Source: Planctomycetaceae bacterium
GTDB lineage: Bacteria > Planctomycetota > Planctomycetia > Planctomycetales > Planctomycetaceae
Direction: 5' to 3'
DNA length: 64,000 nt
NCBI GenBank assembly: GCA_021732785.1
Contig: JAKFUG010000046.1
Location: 1 to 64,000, forward strand
Below, piece by piece: positions 52,603 through 61,741 of this stretch (its first letter is position 1; each line of letters starts with the position of its first letter). The translations under genes and the position numbers were made by a program. The notes beneath the pieces are model-generated. The model searched no databases. It saw only the letters and a program-made list of their open reading frames with translations, and was not told the DNA's origin.

Positions 52603-52778
52603 CCTCCGGTCCCCTCTCCCCCGTCTGCGGGGGAGAGGGCCAGGGTGAGGGGGCGTCGGTGGACAGCATGTGCAACTCGAGGAAAAAGCGGAATGAAGAT
52701 AGGCCTGATGGAGAGCTGTTCGTGTCACTCACCCCCTCACCCTAACCCTCTCCCCCACGGGGGAGAGGGGACCGGAGG
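52603..52778. repeat. Intergenic inverted repeat, type E, copy 2
   Basis: CCTCCGGTCCCCTCTCCCCC... (52603-52652) pairs with ...GGGGGAGAGGGGACCGGAGG (52732-52778). Each arm holds an internal CCCCC/GGGGG hairpin and a CCCTCACCCT-type segment. It is related to 39917-40034. It lies between DUF5682 and the VWA gene. Confidence 0.78.
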
Positions 52779-52831
52779 AGAATGCGGTGATGGCGTTTTT
52801 CTGATGATCTATTGCCGTTAAATTCATGTGC

Positions 52832-52860
52832 AAGAACCGGCGGCTAGCGCCGTGCCGCTC
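52832..52860. repeat. Single arm of palindrome type C
   Basis: AAGAACCGGCGGCTAGCGCC... repeats one arm of the palindrome at 50138-50213. It ends 14 bases before the VWA start, so it may replace the normal leader. Its partner arm is missing. Confidence 0.75.
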
Positions 52861-52874
52861 AAGGGGAAACTACT

Positions 52875-54101
52875 ATGACCACCGCCGATCCCGATCAGGT
52901 GAAACGCTGGCGGCTGATCCTCGGCAAAGATTCCCAGGAGAATCTGTCGGGTTGCTGCACCGGTGGTTGTGTGCTGACCGACGAAGAATTGCAGATGGAC
53001 GAAGCGCTGGGCGCGATCTACGCCGGCGATTCCGATGAGGAACTGACGCGCGACGAATGGGAAAGTCCCACCGGCCACGGTCATGGCGCGGTGAAGGGCC
53101 GGGTCTTCCCGCGTGTGGCGAAGTGGCTCGGACAGATTCGGCAGTTCTTTCCCAAAGATGTTGTCGTGCTCCTGCAGAAAGATGCCATCGAACGCAAGGG
53201 GATGAAGCAGCTTCTCTTTGAGCCGGAACTGCTAGCGGAAGTCGAACCGTCCGTCGATCTGGCGAGCATGATCCTCACGCTGAAAAACCTCGTTCCCGAG
53301 AAAGCCAAGGCGGCCGCGCGCGAGGTGGTCCGCAAAGCGGTGGAAGAAGTCCGCAAACGGCTGGAATCGCAGTTCACGCAGGCCATTCGCGGAGCGCTGA
53401 ATCGGAACGTGCACAGCCCGTTTCGCAGTCTGCCGAATCTCGACTGGCCGCGCACGATTCGCCGCAATCTGAAAAACTACAGCCCGGTGATCAAAACGAT
53501 TGTTCCCGAGCACATCTCGTTCTTCAGTCGCCAGCAACGGCAGAACCAGTGGAACATCATCATTGCGATGGACCAGTCCGGATCGATGGCGACATCATTA
53601 ATTTACGGCGGCATCATGGGGGCCATTCTCGCGAGCATCCCCGCGGTGGAAACGCACGTCGTGGCGTTTAATCACGAAGATGTGGTCGATCTGACCGAAC
53701 ATTGTTCCGACCCCGTCGACCTGCTGTTCGGCGTCCAACTCGGCGGCGCGGAAGATTACTGGAAAGCGACGTGTTACTGCGAACGGTTCATGCACACCCC
53801 GGCGAAGACGTTGTACATTTTGCTCGCCGACCTGCATGACACCAGTCCGAATGAAAGCCGTTTCGTCAAGAAGATGGAAGCGCTGCTCGAAGGGGGATTG
53901 AAAGCGGTCACGTTGCTGGCGATCTCGGATCAGGGGCAACCGTCCTACAACGAACGGCTCGCGGAGAAATTGTCCTCGATGGGGATGCCGTGTTTTGGTT
54001 GCACCCCGGATCATCTGCCGGACATGCTTGCCGCCGCGTTGAAAGGGCTGGATATGCAGCAGTTTGCCCAGGCGCAAAAGCCGCGATCAGAGAAACGCTG
54101 A
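52875..54101 (+). CDS. VWA-domain protein (YehP-like)
   Basis: A 408-residue soluble protein. The N-terminal part has a Cys cluster (SGCCTGGC, residues 25-32) and acidic helices. A Lys/Arg-rich helical middle follows (EKAKAAAREVVRKAVEEVRKRLE). The VWA domain begins NIIIAMDQSGSMATS, with MIDAS Asp233, and has YILLADLHDTSPNE. It is similar to E. coli YehP. VWA proteins with a complete MIDAS bind metal and act as adaptors for MoxR-type ATPases, here YehL-like. Last gene of the cluster. Confidence 0.88.
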   Translation: MTTADPDQVKRWRLILGKDSQENLSGCCTGGCVLTDEELQMDEALGAIYAGDSDEELTRDEWESPTGHGHGAVKGRVFPRVAKWLGQIRQFFPKDVVVLLQKDAIERKGMKQLLFEPELLAEVEPSVDLASMILTLKNLVPEKAKAAAREVVRKAVEEVRKRLESQFTQAIRGALNRNVHSPFRSLPNLDWPRTIRRNLKNYSPVIKTIVPEHISFFSRQQRQNQWNIIIAMDQSGSMATSLIYGGIMGAILASIPAVETHVVAFNHEDVVDLTEHCSDPVDLLFGVQLGGAEDYWKATCYCERFMHTPAKTLYILLADLHDTSPNESRFVKKMEALLEGGLKAVTLLAISDQGQPSYNERLAEKLSSMGMPCFGCTPDHLPDMLAAALKGLDMQQFAQAQKPRSEKR

Positions 54102-54281
54102 ACGATCCGCAAGGCTGTTAGAATCGCTACAATTTCTCTTCCGTCACGGAGCAATCGGTCAATTCGCGGGCTTTGCAAATCGCCTCGACCACTGCTTACA
54201 ATGCGCGACCACAGGCCCGGTCCACGGGGACGGTGTCATCTCTGATTCAGCAGTTTAGTTCATCCATTCGGGAAACCGGTC

Positions 54282-55502
54282 ATGGCGAGTGTGAAGTCGT
54301 TGGCGTCGGCAGCATTGTCGGAAGGTAAGGGCGTTCTGCGGTTGGCGCCGACGTGGGTGCCGCGGTCGTTTCTCCAGCCCGGACGGCGGCTGAAACTCCA
54401 TCCGCACGATTACTACGCCCTCGGCACGCATCGCGGCGGCATCGACGAACGCTGGTTCGCCAGTACCACCGAAGCGGCGAACGAAGGCCGCAGCCACGAC
54501 GAAGGGTTGTCCTATTGCGTCGCCGGGAACGAAAAGTTTCTGCTGCGCGATGTCGTGGCGGAACTAGGGGCGGAAACCGTCGGCGATTACATCTGGGGCA
54601 AATACAAGAAGTGGCCGGTCTACTCGAAGTTCTTCGATAACATGGGCCCGATCCCGCACCACATGCACCAGAACGCCGAGCAGGCCAAGCTTGTCGGCCA
54701 GGAAGGGAAGCCCGAAAGCTACTACTTCCCGCCGCAACTGAACAACGTCGGCAATAACTTCCCGTACACCTTCATGGGGTTGGAACCGGGCACGACCAAG
54801 CAACAGGTGATTGATTGCCTTGACCGCTGGAACGACGGCGACAACGGTATCCTCGATCTCTCGAAGGCGTACCGGCTCAAAGTCGGCACCGGCTGGTTGA
54901 TTCCGCCGTGCGTGTTGCACGCACCGGGTTCGCTGCTGACGTACGAGCCGCAATGGGGCAGCGACGTCTTCGGCATGTACCAGTCGATGGTCGAAGGTCG
55001 AGCGGTGCCGCGATCGCTGTTGACGAAAGACTTCCCGAAAGAGAAGCACGACGATAATTCGTACCTCGTTGAAGCCCTCGATTGGGAAGGGAACGTCGAC
55101 CCGGACTTCAAGGACAGCCACTATCTCGAACCGATCATTGCCGCGGGCAGTGACAAGGACGGCTTCATCGACCGCTGGATCGTCTACGGCCGTATCAAGG
55201 GGGCCCAGGACTTCACCGCGAAGGAACTGACGGTCAACCCCGGCGCGAAAGTCACCATCCAGGATGGCGGCGCCTACGGTTGGATCACGGTGCAGGGCGA
55301 GGGCAAAGTCAACGGCCTGAAGCTGCAAACCCCGGCGATGATCCGCTTCGGCCAGATGACGATGGACGAAGTCTTCGTCACCGCCAAAGCCGCGGGTGAA
55401 GGCGTCGTCTTCGAAAACACCGGCACCGAACCCCTCGTCGGCCTGCGCTACTTCGGCCCGGAAGCGCAGAAGGACGCCCCGGAAGTGGGGGCGTACAAGT
55501 AG
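54282..55502 (+). CDS. ManA-like cupin protein
   Basis: A 406-residue protein with two cupin-type regions. The first has metal-ligand-type residues in PIPHHMHQNAEQAK (about residues 121-134) and PPCVLHAPGSLLTYEPQWGSDVF (about 209-231). This pattern is like type I mannose-6-phosphate isomerases (HxH...E...H). The second (TAKELTVNPGAKVTIQDGGAYGWITVQGEGKVNG) is a C-terminal cupin. The substrate cannot be fixed. A sugar phosphate isomerase-like gene lies nearby at 56875, so carbohydrate metabolism is likely. Confidence 0.78.
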   Translation: MASVKSLASAALSEGKGVLRLAPTWVPRSFLQPGRRLKLHPHDYYALGTHRGGIDERWFASTTEAANEGRSHDEGLSYCVAGNEKFLLRDVVAELGAETVGDYIWGKYKKWPVYSKFFDNMGPIPHHMHQNAEQAKLVGQEGKPESYYFPPQLNNVGNNFPYTFMGLEPGTTKQQVIDCLDRWNDGDNGILDLSKAYRLKVGTGWLIPPCVLHAPGSLLTYEPQWGSDVFGMYQSMVEGRAVPRSLLTKDFPKEKHDDNSYLVEALDWEGNVDPDFKDSHYLEPIIAAGSDKDGFIDRWIVYGRIKGAQDFTAKELTVNPGAKVTIQDGGAYGWITVQGEGKVNGLKLQTPAMIRFGQMTMDEVFVTAKAAGEGVVFENTGTEPLVGLRYFGPEAQKDAPEVGAYK

Positions 55503-55550
55503 TCTTGATTCTTGACGTTCGATGTCTTGCCTGAATCGAGGTAACAAGCA

Positions 55551-56141
55551 ATGTCGACTGCGGCGGCCGGAACAGTGACTCTCGCAGAGTTTTTGCGACT
55601 GGAAGCCGAAGCTCCCGAAGGGGTCATGCTCGAAGTCATCAACGGTGAACTGGTGGAACGACCGATGACGACCAGAAACGCAAGGCATTCCTCAACGATT
55701 ATGCGTATTGGTCATCAGTTGATCGATTGGCTCGATTCCCGTAGTAATTTGATCGGCGCAATTTCCGGTGGGGAAGCCCGCTGCCGAATGCGGCAGAGTC
55801 CCGAACTGATCGTCGGACTCGATGTGGCTTACTTCCAGGGTCTCGAACACGCCCAAGCCGCTGTGTCGGGTGATTTCTTTGATGGCCCTCCCGTCGCTGC
55901 AGTCGAGGTTCTTTCCGCGACCGACACTCATGAAGATGTAGTTGATCGCATTCGTTTGTTTCTCGAAGCCGGTGTAAAGCAGGTCTGGATTGTCGATCCG
56001 GATCTGCGCAACATCACCATCCATCGTGCCAATGATGATGCAACTTTTTTTGCCGCGCGGCACACCTTGACCGCGGAACCCGAATTGCCCGGTCTGGCGG
56101 TCCCGGTCGAATCCCTGTTTCCTCCGCGTCCAACGATTTGA
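55551..56141 (+). CDS. Uma2-family (DUF820) endonuclease-like protein
   Basis: A 196-residue protein with the Uma2 pattern: LAEFLRLEAEAPEGVMLEVINGELVERP, GLDVAYF, PPVAAVEVLSATDTHEDVVDRIRLFLEAGVKQVWIVDPDLRNITIHR. The D...EV..Q/K spacing fits the PD-(D/E)xK nuclease fold. Uma2 proteins are numerous in Planctomycetes and cyanobacteria, and their biological role is unknown. It lies just upstream of a DUF433/DUF5615 pair, so it may belong to a small defence-like island (inference). Confidence 0.88.
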   Translation: MSTAAAGTVTLAEFLRLEAEAPEGVMLEVINGELVERPMTTRNARHSSTIMRIGHQLIDWLDSRSNLIGAISGGEARCRMRQSPELIVGLDVAYFQGLEHAQAAVSGDFFDGPPVAAVEVLSATDTHEDVVDRIRLFLEAGVKQVWIVDPDLRNITIHRANDDATFFAARHTLTAEPELPGLAVPVESLFPPRPTI

Positions 56142-56172
56142 CGATTACGTTCGCCGTTATCGAGGTACCAAC

Positions 56173-56487
56173 GTGACCACCGCCGTGGAACTTCAATCGA
56201 TCACGCTCGACGACCAAGGTCGTCCGATCATTGCCGGGACGCGGTTCAAGGTGCTGATTCTCGTTCGGGAGCATCTCGGACTGGGGCTCAGCCCGGAGCA
56301 ACTGATCCGGCAACATGAAGACTTGACGCTGGCCCAAACTTACGCCGCGCTGGCGTACTACTACGAGCATCGCGAAGAACTTGATGCCGAACTGCGCCGA
56401 CAGGACGAGGAGTTTCAGCGGTTCATGGAGACCAACCCGAACGAGCCGATTCTTCGGCGGCTCCGTGAAAAAGGACTGCTGACGTGA
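56173..56487 (+). CDS. DUF433 protein (antitoxin-like)
   Basis: A 104-residue DUF433 protein: SITLDDQGRPIIAGTRFKVLILVREHLGLGLSPEQLIRQHEDLTLAQTYAALAYYYEHREELD. DUF433 proteins hold an HTH-like fold and are commonly the antitoxin partner of DUF5615 PIN-like proteins. GTG start with GAGGT before it. The stop overlaps the start of the DUF5615 gene (GTGA), so the pair is co-translated. Confidence 0.9.
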   Translation: MTTAVELQSITLDDQGRPIIAGTRFKVLILVREHLGLGLSPEQLIRQHEDLTLAQTYAALAYYYEHREELDAELRRQDEEFQRFMETNPNEPILRRLREKGLLT

Positions 56488-56966
56488 CCGTCGCGTTCTA
56501 CGCCGACGAGAACTTTCCCAGTCCCGTAATCCACGCCGCGAGAAAATACGGAGTGGACATCCTCACTGTGATTGAAGATAGCCGCGGTGGACGATCGGAT
56601 GAAGAAGTCCTTCTTCGCGCGACGGAGCTTCACCGCGTGGTCTTGACACACGATCACGATTTCTTTGAGATCGTGCAACGTTGGCAGGAAACATCGCAGT
56701 CCTTTTCCGGGGTCTGCTTCACCAAACAGCAGAAGTTAACTTACCGCGAACTGATCGAGGAACTGATCTTCGTCGGTCAAGTGGGCCTGCCGGATGATTT
56801 CCGCGAACGGCTCGTCACAATACCGCTCCGTGGTTTTCATAATCGATACTTCCACTCACTCCGAAAGCACATCCATGACCAAGCGAAACAACTACCCCAA
56901 ACTCCACAACGCCGCTTGGCCGGGTGTTGTCGGCAAGGGTTCTCCGGACGGCGAGCCGTTTATTGA
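56484..56966 (+). CDS. DUF5615 PIN-like protein (toxin-like) with out-of-frame 3' overlap
   Basis: A 160-residue protein. The core (residues 1-115) is DUF5615: [59 protein letters not shown], with the acidic residues of the PIN-like active site (ADEN, DHDF). It is the likely RNase toxin of the DUF433 antitoxin. Relatives are usually about 115-125 residues. Here the frame runs another ~40 residues and overlaps the next gene (start 56875) by 92 bases in another frame, which suggests loss of the original stop. GTG start in the stop of DUF433. Confidence 0.85.
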   Translation: MTVAFYADENFPSPVIHAARKYGVDILTVIEDSRGGRSDEEVLLRATELHRVVLTHDHDFFEIVQRWQETSQSFSGVCFTKQQKLTYRELIEELIFVGQVGLPDDFRERLVTIPLRGFHNRYFHSLRKHIHDQAKQLPQTPQRRLAGCCRQGFSGRRAVY

Positions 56967-57924
56967 CCTCGACACCATGCTCGATCACACGGCGAAGGCC
57001 GAAGTGGACGGCGTGAAGTTCGACGGGTTCGACCTGTTCCTGTTCGATCCGCACATCAGCATTGATGCCAAGCCCGATGATCTAAAGAAGCTCGCGGACA
57101 AAGCGGCGGCGCGGAATCTGAACATCGGCTCGGTTGTCGCCCCAGTGTGGCCGCCGACGGGGGGCGGTTCGGCCATGGATTCGAGTGAAGGTCGCAAGAA
57201 TTTTCTGCAACAGGTGCAGAAAGGTTGTCAGATCGCTCGCACCCTGCGTGAGATGGGCATCCGTCCGTATGGTGTCGTGCGAATCGATTCCGCCGGCGGT
57301 CCATCCGACTGGATGAAGGACCCGATCGGCAATCAGCGCCGCATCGCCGATACCTTCGACATGGCGTGCGACATCGCCGAAGACTACGGCGAAGTCCTCG
57401 CCGCCGAAGGGGAAATCTGCTGGGGCGGGATGCACAGTTGGGTGGTGATGGTCGACCTGCTCGAACGCGTCGGCCGTCCCGAAACGCTCGGTTTCCAGGC
57501 GGATATGGCCCACACGCTGCTGTACCTAATGGGTTACAACGCCCCGGAACACCGCGTGCTGCCCGAGAACTTCGACTGGAAAGACAAAGAGTCGTTCGAT
57601 GATGCCTACGAACTGCTGACCGACTCGTTGCGGCCGTGGACGGTCGATTTCCACGTCGCCCAGAACGACGCCACCGTACATGGCAGCGGCTCGCACGACA
57701 AGACCGGCCGCCATTGTCTCGCCAACGACCCGAACGGCAAGCTCGACATCGTGAAACAGGCCGGTTACTGGCTGCGCGAAGACGACCTGCCGCACCAGCG
57801 CTACCGCCACATCTGCTGGGACGGCTGCATGTTTCCCAACAAGGTCATGAGCGATCCGCAGACGTGGAATAACATTCTTTCCACCATGATCAAAGTCCGC
57901 GACGCCCACGGCTGGCACGAATAG
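56875..57924 (+). CDS. Sugar phosphate isomerase/epimerase-like TIM-barrel protein
   Basis: A 349-residue protein of the xylose-isomerase-like (AP endonuclease family 2) type. Motifs are [62 protein letters not shown] (the Glu metal ligand region), [18 protein letters not shown] and [25 protein letters not shown]. It probably acts on a sugar or cyclitol in the cytoplasm; the exact substrate is unknown. The start at ATG 56875 lies inside the 3' part of the DUF5615 frame. Confidence 0.82.
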   Translation: MTKRNNYPKLHNAAWPGVVGKGSPDGEPFIDLDTMLDHTAKAEVDGVKFDGFDLFLFDPHISIDAKPDDLKKLADKAAARNLNIGSVVAPVWPPTGGGSAMDSSEGRKNFLQQVQKGCQIARTLREMGIRPYGVVRIDSAGGPSDWMKDPIGNQRRIADTFDMACDIAEDYGEVLAAEGEICWGGMHSWVVMVDLLERVGRPETLGFQADMAHTLLYLMGYNAPEHRVLPENFDWKDKESFDDAYELLTDSLRPWTVDFHVAQNDATVHGSGSHDKTGRHCLANDPNGKLDIVKQAGYWLREDDLPHQRYRHICWDGCMFPNKVMSDPQTWNNILSTMIKVRDAHGWHE

Positions 57925-58100
57925 TGGTCATGCTCTGAATATGAAGTCGTCGAATCGCCTCAACCGACTCGCTGTCGAGTGGGGCGATTTATTTTGTATC
58001 ACAAGAATTCGTATCGCTCGGAACGATTCTGGTGCGGTAGAATTCAGTTCTTCGGTTGTGATGGGAGTTCCGTTCGTCGAATAACAAAGCTGCAAATCTG

Positions 58101-59123
58101 ATGACGACCCCGGCAATATTGGATGCTCGAGAAGCGGGCGATCACGTTCCCAACGGTGCAATGCCGTTTGCCGTTCTCCCCTATGAAACGGCTCTCCAAC
58201 AGAATCCGAGGTGGGCCTTGAGCGAGGGGAGCCGACATTTCGACGAACAAAGCGCGCTGTTTCAAACACTTCGCGGCATTGCACAGCGTTTCGATGAACT
58301 GCAGATTCCTTATGCCGTCGTTGGCGGCATGGCCTTGTTTCGTCACGGGTTGCGTCGCTTCACGGAAGACATCGACATCCTTGTGACGAAACCCGATCTG
58401 CGGCGCATTCACGAGGCACTGGACGGACGCGGGTATCTGCCGCCGTTCGCGAAAAGCAAGAACCTGCGGGACACGCAGTACGGCGTCCGGATCGAATTCC
58501 TGACGACGGGTGACTTCCCCGGCGATGGTAAGCCGAAGCCCGTGTCATTCCCGGACCCGGCCTCCGTTAGCTTCGATGACGATGGTGTCCGGTACATCAA
58601 ACTGGAATCGCTCGTCGAACTGAAGTTAGCCTCGGGAATGACGAACCTCGGTCGTCTCAAAGACCTGTCGGACGTGCTCGAACTCATCAAGACGTTGAAC
58701 CTGTCTCGCGAGTTTTCTGATTCGCTGAACCCGTATGTGCGCGAGAAATATCTCGAACTGTGGGGGCAGAGCCGTCGCCGGTATGTCGCGCTTCTGCCCA
58801 GCAAACGGGGAAGATCAACGTGTCAAACAATGGATGATGTCATCGCGATGATGGCAGACGCCGCGAACGAATTGGATGGATGTCAACAGATTCCTATCTC
58901 CCAGAAAGAGCCGGCGCTTGCGCATCTTCGTTCATCTGTACAAGACTGGGAGCAAATGAAGCAGGATGGCATCTTCGTTGATCCCGATCATCCTGCGGCC
59001 GAGCGGGGGATCTATCTCGTCACGACGGATCCGGAAGTCGCCCGGAAACATTCCTTCTATGCTTTCATTGATGAGGCCGAGTTTTGGGCTAACGATGAGC
59101 CGACAGCCGCACCATCAGAGTAG
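58101..59123 (+). CDS. Nucleotidyltransferase-fold protein
   Basis: A 340-residue protein with an AbiEii/MNT-like nucleotidyltransferase motif at about residues 74-100: YAVVGGMALFRHGLRRFTEDIDILV (GG...RxTxDID). A helical region follows (LVELKLASGMTNLGRLKDLSDVLELIKTL). The C-terminal ~100 residues (TMDDVIAMMADAANELDGC...YAFIDEAEFW) are not recognised and may be a separate domain. No HEPN or antitoxin partner is adjacent. The first ~45 residues lack support; a TTG start near 58218 is possible. Confidence 0.7.
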   Translation: MTTPAILDAREAGDHVPNGAMPFAVLPYETALQQNPRWALSEGSRHFDEQSALFQTLRGIAQRFDELQIPYAVVGGMALFRHGLRRFTEDIDILVTKPDLRRIHEALDGRGYLPPFAKSKNLRDTQYGVRIEFLTTGDFPGDGKPKPVSFPDPASVSFDDDGVRYIKLESLVELKLASGMTNLGRLKDLSDVLELIKTLNLSREFSDSLNPYVREKYLELWGQSRRRYVALLPSKRGRSTCQTMDDVIAMMADAANELDGCQQIPISQKEPALAHLRSSVQDWEQMKQDGIFVDPDHPAAERGIYLVTTDPEVARKHSFYAFIDEAEFWANDEPTAAPSE

Positions 59124-59155
59124 GATTCAGGGCGTCGCCCGTTTGAGGACTCAAG

Positions 59156-59230
59156 ATGCACGCCGTGTTGGCGACGATCGGCACGGATGGGGATGTCTTT
59201 CCTTACTGTGCGGCTTTGCTTGAGGCGCTT
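59156..59230 (+). pseudogene. Possible N-terminal remnant of a glycosyltransferase gene
   Basis: A 25-codon stretch, MHAVLATIGTDGDVFPYCAALLEAL, resembles the start of UGT/MGT-type glycosyltransferases (VLATxGTDGDxxPYxxLgxxL). The sequence then turns into something unrelated, and no further glycosyltransferase motif follows. If real, only the start of the gene survived. The remaining bases to pyrB at 59358 show no gene. Confidence 0.35.
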
Positions 59231-59357
59231 TCCTGTTTGCTGCATCGACTATGTACAAAATTCAGAAGCCCGGTATTTCGGAAAATGCCTGGCGTCTTCG
59301 CGTTGAAGAGCAGGGGGGCAAGCGGTATTCTCTCGCTCAGAAGGTTTCTTCAGCAAC

Positions 59358-60335
59358 ATGGATTCCGCGACCGTTTCTGCCGCGCCGATTTGGACCCGTC
59401 AGCATTTGCTCGGGCTGCAAGAGCTTTCGGCAGCGGAAATTACGCAGATTCTCGATCAGGCCGCCGAGTTCAAACGGCTGCATGCTCAGGGGGAAACCAA
59501 GCTGACTCCGCTGAAAGGCGTGACCGTTGGCAACCTCTTCTTTGAACCGTCCACGCGGACGAAAACCAGTTTCAGCCTCGCCGCGAAACGGTTGAGTGCT
59601 GATACGGTCGATTTCACCTCGGCGGGGAGCAGTCTCAGCAAGGGGGAGACGTTCATCGATACGGCGAAGAACATTGAAGCGATGGGCGTGCCGTTGATGG
59701 TGGTGCGGCACAGCACCTCCGGGGCCCCGCATCTGCTGGCGAAATCGCTGAAAGCGTCGGTGATCAACGCCGGGGACGGCACTCACGAGCACCCGACGCA
59801 GGGGCTGCTCGACATCATGACGATCCGCGAGCATCGGGGCAGCATCGCCGGGCTGACGGTCGCACTCGTCGGAGACATCCTGCACAGCCGCGTCGCCCGC
59901 TCCAACATCTGGGGGCTGACGAAACTCGGAGCGCGGGTCATCGTCTGCGGCCCCGCGACGCTCATGCCGCCGGATATCGAACGCCTCGGCGTCGAAGTCA
60001 ATTACCGGCTCGACGATGTTCTCGCGGAAGCCGATTGCGTCAACCTGCTGCGCATCCAGGCCGAGCGGCAACGGAGTGCGTTTTTCCCGTCGATTTACGA
60101 GTACGCCCACTTTTACGCGATGAACGGGGCACGCGTTCGTCGGGCGAAACCGGACGTACTGATTCTCGCGCCGGGTCCCATCAATCGTGGCGTGGAACTC
60201 ACGCCGGATGTCGCCGATGGTGATCGCAGCGTGATTCTCGATCAGGTGTCGAACGGGCTGTTCATTCGCATGGCGTGTTTGCATCTCTGCTGGCAGGCCC
60301 AGCAACGGTTGCAGGCGGGAGGACACGCCGGATGA
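59358..60335 (+). CDS. pyrB: Aspartate carbamoyltransferase catalytic subunit
   Basis: A 325-residue PyrB. The carbamoyl-phosphate loop is [12 protein letters not shown] (about residues 60-71). The family motifs are [56 protein letters not shown] and [19 protein letters not shown]. It makes carbamoyl-aspartate in pyrimidine synthesis. No pyrI is near. The gene overlaps the pyrC-like gene by four bases (ATGA), the arrangement of class A-type PyrB with a PyrC-like partner. Confidence 0.96.
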   Translation: MDSATVSAAPIWTRQHLLGLQELSAAEITQILDQAAEFKRLHAQGETKLTPLKGVTVGNLFFEPSTRTKTSFSLAAKRLSADTVDFTSAGSSLSKGETFIDTAKNIEAMGVPLMVVRHSTSGAPHLLAKSLKASVINAGDGTHEHPTQGLLDIMTIREHRGSIAGLTVALVGDILHSRVARSNIWGLTKLGARVIVCGPATLMPPDIERLGVEVNYRLDDVLAEADCVNLLRIQAERQRSAFFPSIYEYAHFYAMNGARVRRAKPDVLILAPGPINRGVELTPDVADGDRSVILDQVSNGLFIRMACLHLCWQAQQRLQAGGHAG

Positions 60336-61609
60336 CATCGTTACTACTCCGAAATGGACGGGTGATCGACCCGGCGCGTAAGTTCGATGCCGTCGCGGAT
60401 GTGTTGATCCGCGATGGCAAGATCGCGGAAGTCGGCGTGGTGACGGCCACTGCCGATGAAGTCCTCGACTGCACGCGGAAGATCGTTTGTCCCGGGTTGA
60501 TCGATCTGCATGTGTCGGTGCGCGATCCCGGTTACGAAGAAGACGAAACGACGGCGACGGCCACCGCGGCGGCATTGGCCGGGGGCTTCACCTCGATCGC
60601 CGCGCTGCCCGATACTCGGCCGGTCGTCGACAACCGTGCGGCCGCTGAGTATGTGATTCTGCAGGCGGCGCGGGCGGGTAACTGCCGCGTTTATCCGCTA
60701 GGGGCGATCACGCGCGATCATGCGGGGCAGGAACTCGCGGACATTGGACAACTCGCGGACGGCGGGGCGGTTGCCTTCACCGATGCGAAACGGCCGGTGC
60801 AATCGGCGGAAATCATGCGGCGGGCGCTCGAATACACCCGCATGTTCAAGCGGCCGATTTTCACCCATCCGCAAGATGCCACATTAACCGCGGGCGGGGT
60901 GATGCACGAAGGGTATTATTCCACGCTGCTGGGACTGCGCGGCATGCCCGCGGCGGCGGAAGACATCATGGTCAGCCGCGACATTGCCCTCGCCGAATTG
61001 ACGCGCGGCCGTGTCCATCTCATGTGTCTCTCGACACGCAACGCCGTGGACCGGGTCCGCCGGGCGAAGCAGCAGCAGATTGGTGTCACCGCCGATGTCG
61101 CGGTCCATCATCTCGTGCTGAGTGATGACTGCATGCAGGCCTACGATGCGTCTTACAAAGTCGACCCGCCGTTGCGCGGCCGCGAGCACATCGCCGCACT
61201 CATTGCCGGGTTGCAGGATGGGACGCTCGATGCCATCACGGCGGACCATCAACCGTGTGCGGCGGAGAAGAAAGACCGCGAACTCGATCAAGTCCCGTTC
61301 GGCATCGTGGGGTTGGAAACGCTGCTGCCGCTGTGCATTGAAGCCCTCGTGGAACCGGCCCATCTGACGTGGCCGCAGTTGATTGCTCTCTTGACGACCG
61401 GCCCGGCCCGCGTGTTAGGCTGGAAGGATCGCGGGACGCTGTCGCCCGGTATGGACGCCGATGTGACGGTGATCGATCCGGATGTGCGGTGGACGATTGA
61501 TCCGAACGAGTTTCGATCGAAGAGCCGCAACACGCCGTTCGCGGGAAGAAACGTTCGCGGTCGGGCGGAAGTGGTGCTTGTGGGTGGCGAGATTCGCTTC
61601 CGGCGGTGA
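60332..61609 (+). CDS. Dihydroorotase-like protein without full metal site (PyrC'/PyrX type)
   Basis: A 425-residue amidohydrolase-fold protein of dihydroorotase type I. Active-site positions are changed. The DxHxH motif reads DLHVSVRD (His60 kept, second His is Ser62). The region normally HxxHVST reads HLMCLST (His to Cys). ATDHAPH reads TADHQPC. Fold landmarks remain ([32 protein letters not shown]). Such catalytically dead subunits are known in Pseudomonas, where pyrC' is needed to assemble the PyrB enzyme. I expect the same structural role and a separate active dihydroorotase elsewhere in the genome. Start ATG 60332 in the pyrB stop. Confidence 0.88.
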   Translation: MTSLLLRNGRVIDPARKFDAVADVLIRDGKIAEVGVVTATADEVLDCTRKIVCPGLIDLHVSVRDPGYEEDETTATATAAALAGGFTSIAALPDTRPVVDNRAAAEYVILQAARAGNCRVYPLGAITRDHAGQELADIGQLADGGAVAFTDAKRPVQSAEIMRRALEYTRMFKRPIFTHPQDATLTAGGVMHEGYYSTLLGLRGMPAAAEDIMVSRDIALAELTRGRVHLMCLSTRNAVDRVRRAKQQQIGVTADVAVHHLVLSDDCMQAYDASYKVDPPLRGREHIAALIAGLQDGTLDAITADHQPCAAEKKDRELDQVPFGIVGLETLLPLCIEALVEPAHLTWPQLIALLTTGPARVLGWKDRGTLSPGMDADVTVIDPDVRWTIDPNEFRSKSRNTPFAGRNVRGRAEVVLVGGEIRFRR

Positions 61610-61626
61610 TTCCTGTCACAATGCTT

Positions 61627-61714
61627 GTGTGCCACTGGCTCTGCCAGTGTCTTGCAGCTTGATGAATGCGGCTCCTCATCCAAAGAGAAGACACTGGCAG
61701 AGCCAGTGGCACAC
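61627..61714. repeat. Intergenic palindrome, type A, copy 2
   Basis: Arms GTGTGCCACTGGCTCTGCCA... (61627-61653) and ...TGGCAGAGCCAGTGGCACAC (61688-61714) are perfect inverse copies of 27 bases with a 34-base loop. The same arms occur at 42422-42500. It lies between the pyrC-like gene and the NYN nuclease gene. Confidence 0.85.
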
Positions 61715-61741
61715 GATCGATCGCCGCACTTTGAGACCATT

